From Polaribacter pacificus (GTDB lineage Bacteria > Bacteroidota > Bacteroidia > Flavobacteriales > Flavobacteriaceae): a stretch of 64,000 nt of DNA. Of the stretch, positions 63,726 through 64,000 are shown in pieces. The translations under genes and the position numbers were made by a program. The notes under the pieces are model-generated. The model ran no database searches. It worked only from the letters and a program-made list of their open reading frames with translations, and had not been told where the DNA came from. Location of the stretch: the NCBI RefSeq assembly GCF_038024035.1, contig NZ_CP150664.1:434001-498000 (forward strand), read 5' to 3'. How positions within the stretch are numbered: the stretch's first letter is position 1; every line of letters starts with the position of its first letter.

Positions 63726-64000
63726 TTATTCAACAATTCTTTTTTTCAAATCCATTCTTTCGTGTAAGATTCTTGTTATTTCGACATAATCTTCACTTAA
63801 TGTTCGATAAAATATTATGTGTCGGTTTGCTTTAATTCCAAATAGTTGCTTTGAAATCCCTTTGTAGTTCTTTCCTAAATCTGGATTTCCAGCTATTTCC
63901 TCACAATTTGAAATTAATTCATCATAATATTTGTCAGCTTGTTTTTCCGACCAAATTTCAAATGTGTATTCCCAAATTTTTGATAAATCAGCAACAGCTT
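63726..64000 (-). CDS. ParE/RelE family toxin (partial, N-terminus outside the window)
   Basis: The frame is open from the window edge to a TAA at 63726-63728. It reads AVADLSKIWEYTFEIWSEKQ, ADKYYDELISNCEEIAGNPD, then LGKNYKGISKQLFGIKANRH, IIFYRTLSEDYVEITRILHE and RMDLKKRIVE. This is the ParE-type fold (type II toxin-antitoxin), typically a DNA gyrase or ribosome poison, missing only about ten N-terminal residues. Its antitoxin should lie just upstream, beyond the window. It directly follows palindrome 13. Confidence 0.88.
   Translation of the reverse strand, partial: AVADLSKIWEYTFEIWSEKQADKYYDELISNCEEIAGNPDLGKNYKGISKQLFGIKANRHIIFYRTLSEDYVEITRILHERMDLKKRIVE

Overview
The window is low-G+C (roughly one third G+C), AT-rich chromosomal DNA from a member of the Bacteroidota, most likely a marine Flavobacteriaceae species. 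The evidence is a lack of Shine-Dalgarno boxes, many lipoproteins with Bacteroidota-style signal peptides, TlpA-type thioredoxins, transmembrane LytTR regulators, DUF2147 and OsmC-type genes, a TAnnTTTG -7 promoter, and protein families typical of that group. No rRNA, tRNA or CRISPR array was seen. Almost every gene lies on the minus strand; only the FKBP gene and the TetR/AhpD-like pair lie on plus.

1-42 kb is ordinary chromosomal content. It holds an ECF sigma factor operon with a TraB/GumN protein, LpxD, a NYN-LOTUS protein, a CbpA/CbpM DnaJ pair, a SlyD-like FKBP isomerase, a large PLP enzyme, an amidohydrolase, an aldose-epimerase-like protein, a GDPD phosphodiesterase, glutaminase, M23 and M28 peptidases, serine beta-lactamase-like hydrolases, a TetR regulator with an AhpD-like gene sharing a palindromic operator, transporters (LysE, APC, SMR/Gdx), two Crp/Fnr regulators and a RibB. 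Two decayed genes are visible: a lipoprotein with three in-frame stops at 40.15-40.69 kb and a small ACT-like remnant at 35.7 kb.

42-64 kb changes character. Single genes or gene pairs of unrelated function are separated by 80-145 bp imperfect palindromes. The genes encode a MutS-like ATPase, small membrane proteins, TlpA lipoproteins, a zinc protease, an FG-GAP propeller, a TIMP-like protein, a CPBP protease with a LytTR regulator, a DUF4269 nucleotidyltransferase, an RDD protein, a 1410-residue nuclease-STAND defence protein and a ParE toxin. Complete palindromes start CAAC-GTGTTTGT and end GTATACGGTGTTG on the plus strand. In the best preserved units the two outer ends belonging to one gene unit are complementary to each other (for example GTTGCCCACA/TGTGGGCAAC) and differ from unit to unit. 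The stems pair with G.T wobbles only on the plus strand, which is the template strand of the genes. This is the logic of integron gene cassettes and their attC sites, although the boxes do not match the canonical GTTRRRY consensus and no integrase lies in the window.

Superimposed on the array are an IS3-family element (56047-57366) whose transposase is broken by an exact 20-bp palindrome just before its catalytic glutamate, relatives of that palindrome inside several cassette hairpins, and a second hairpin family that brackets the STAND gene and is nested inside another cassette. I regard the array and its nested defence cassette as the most interesting part of the window.
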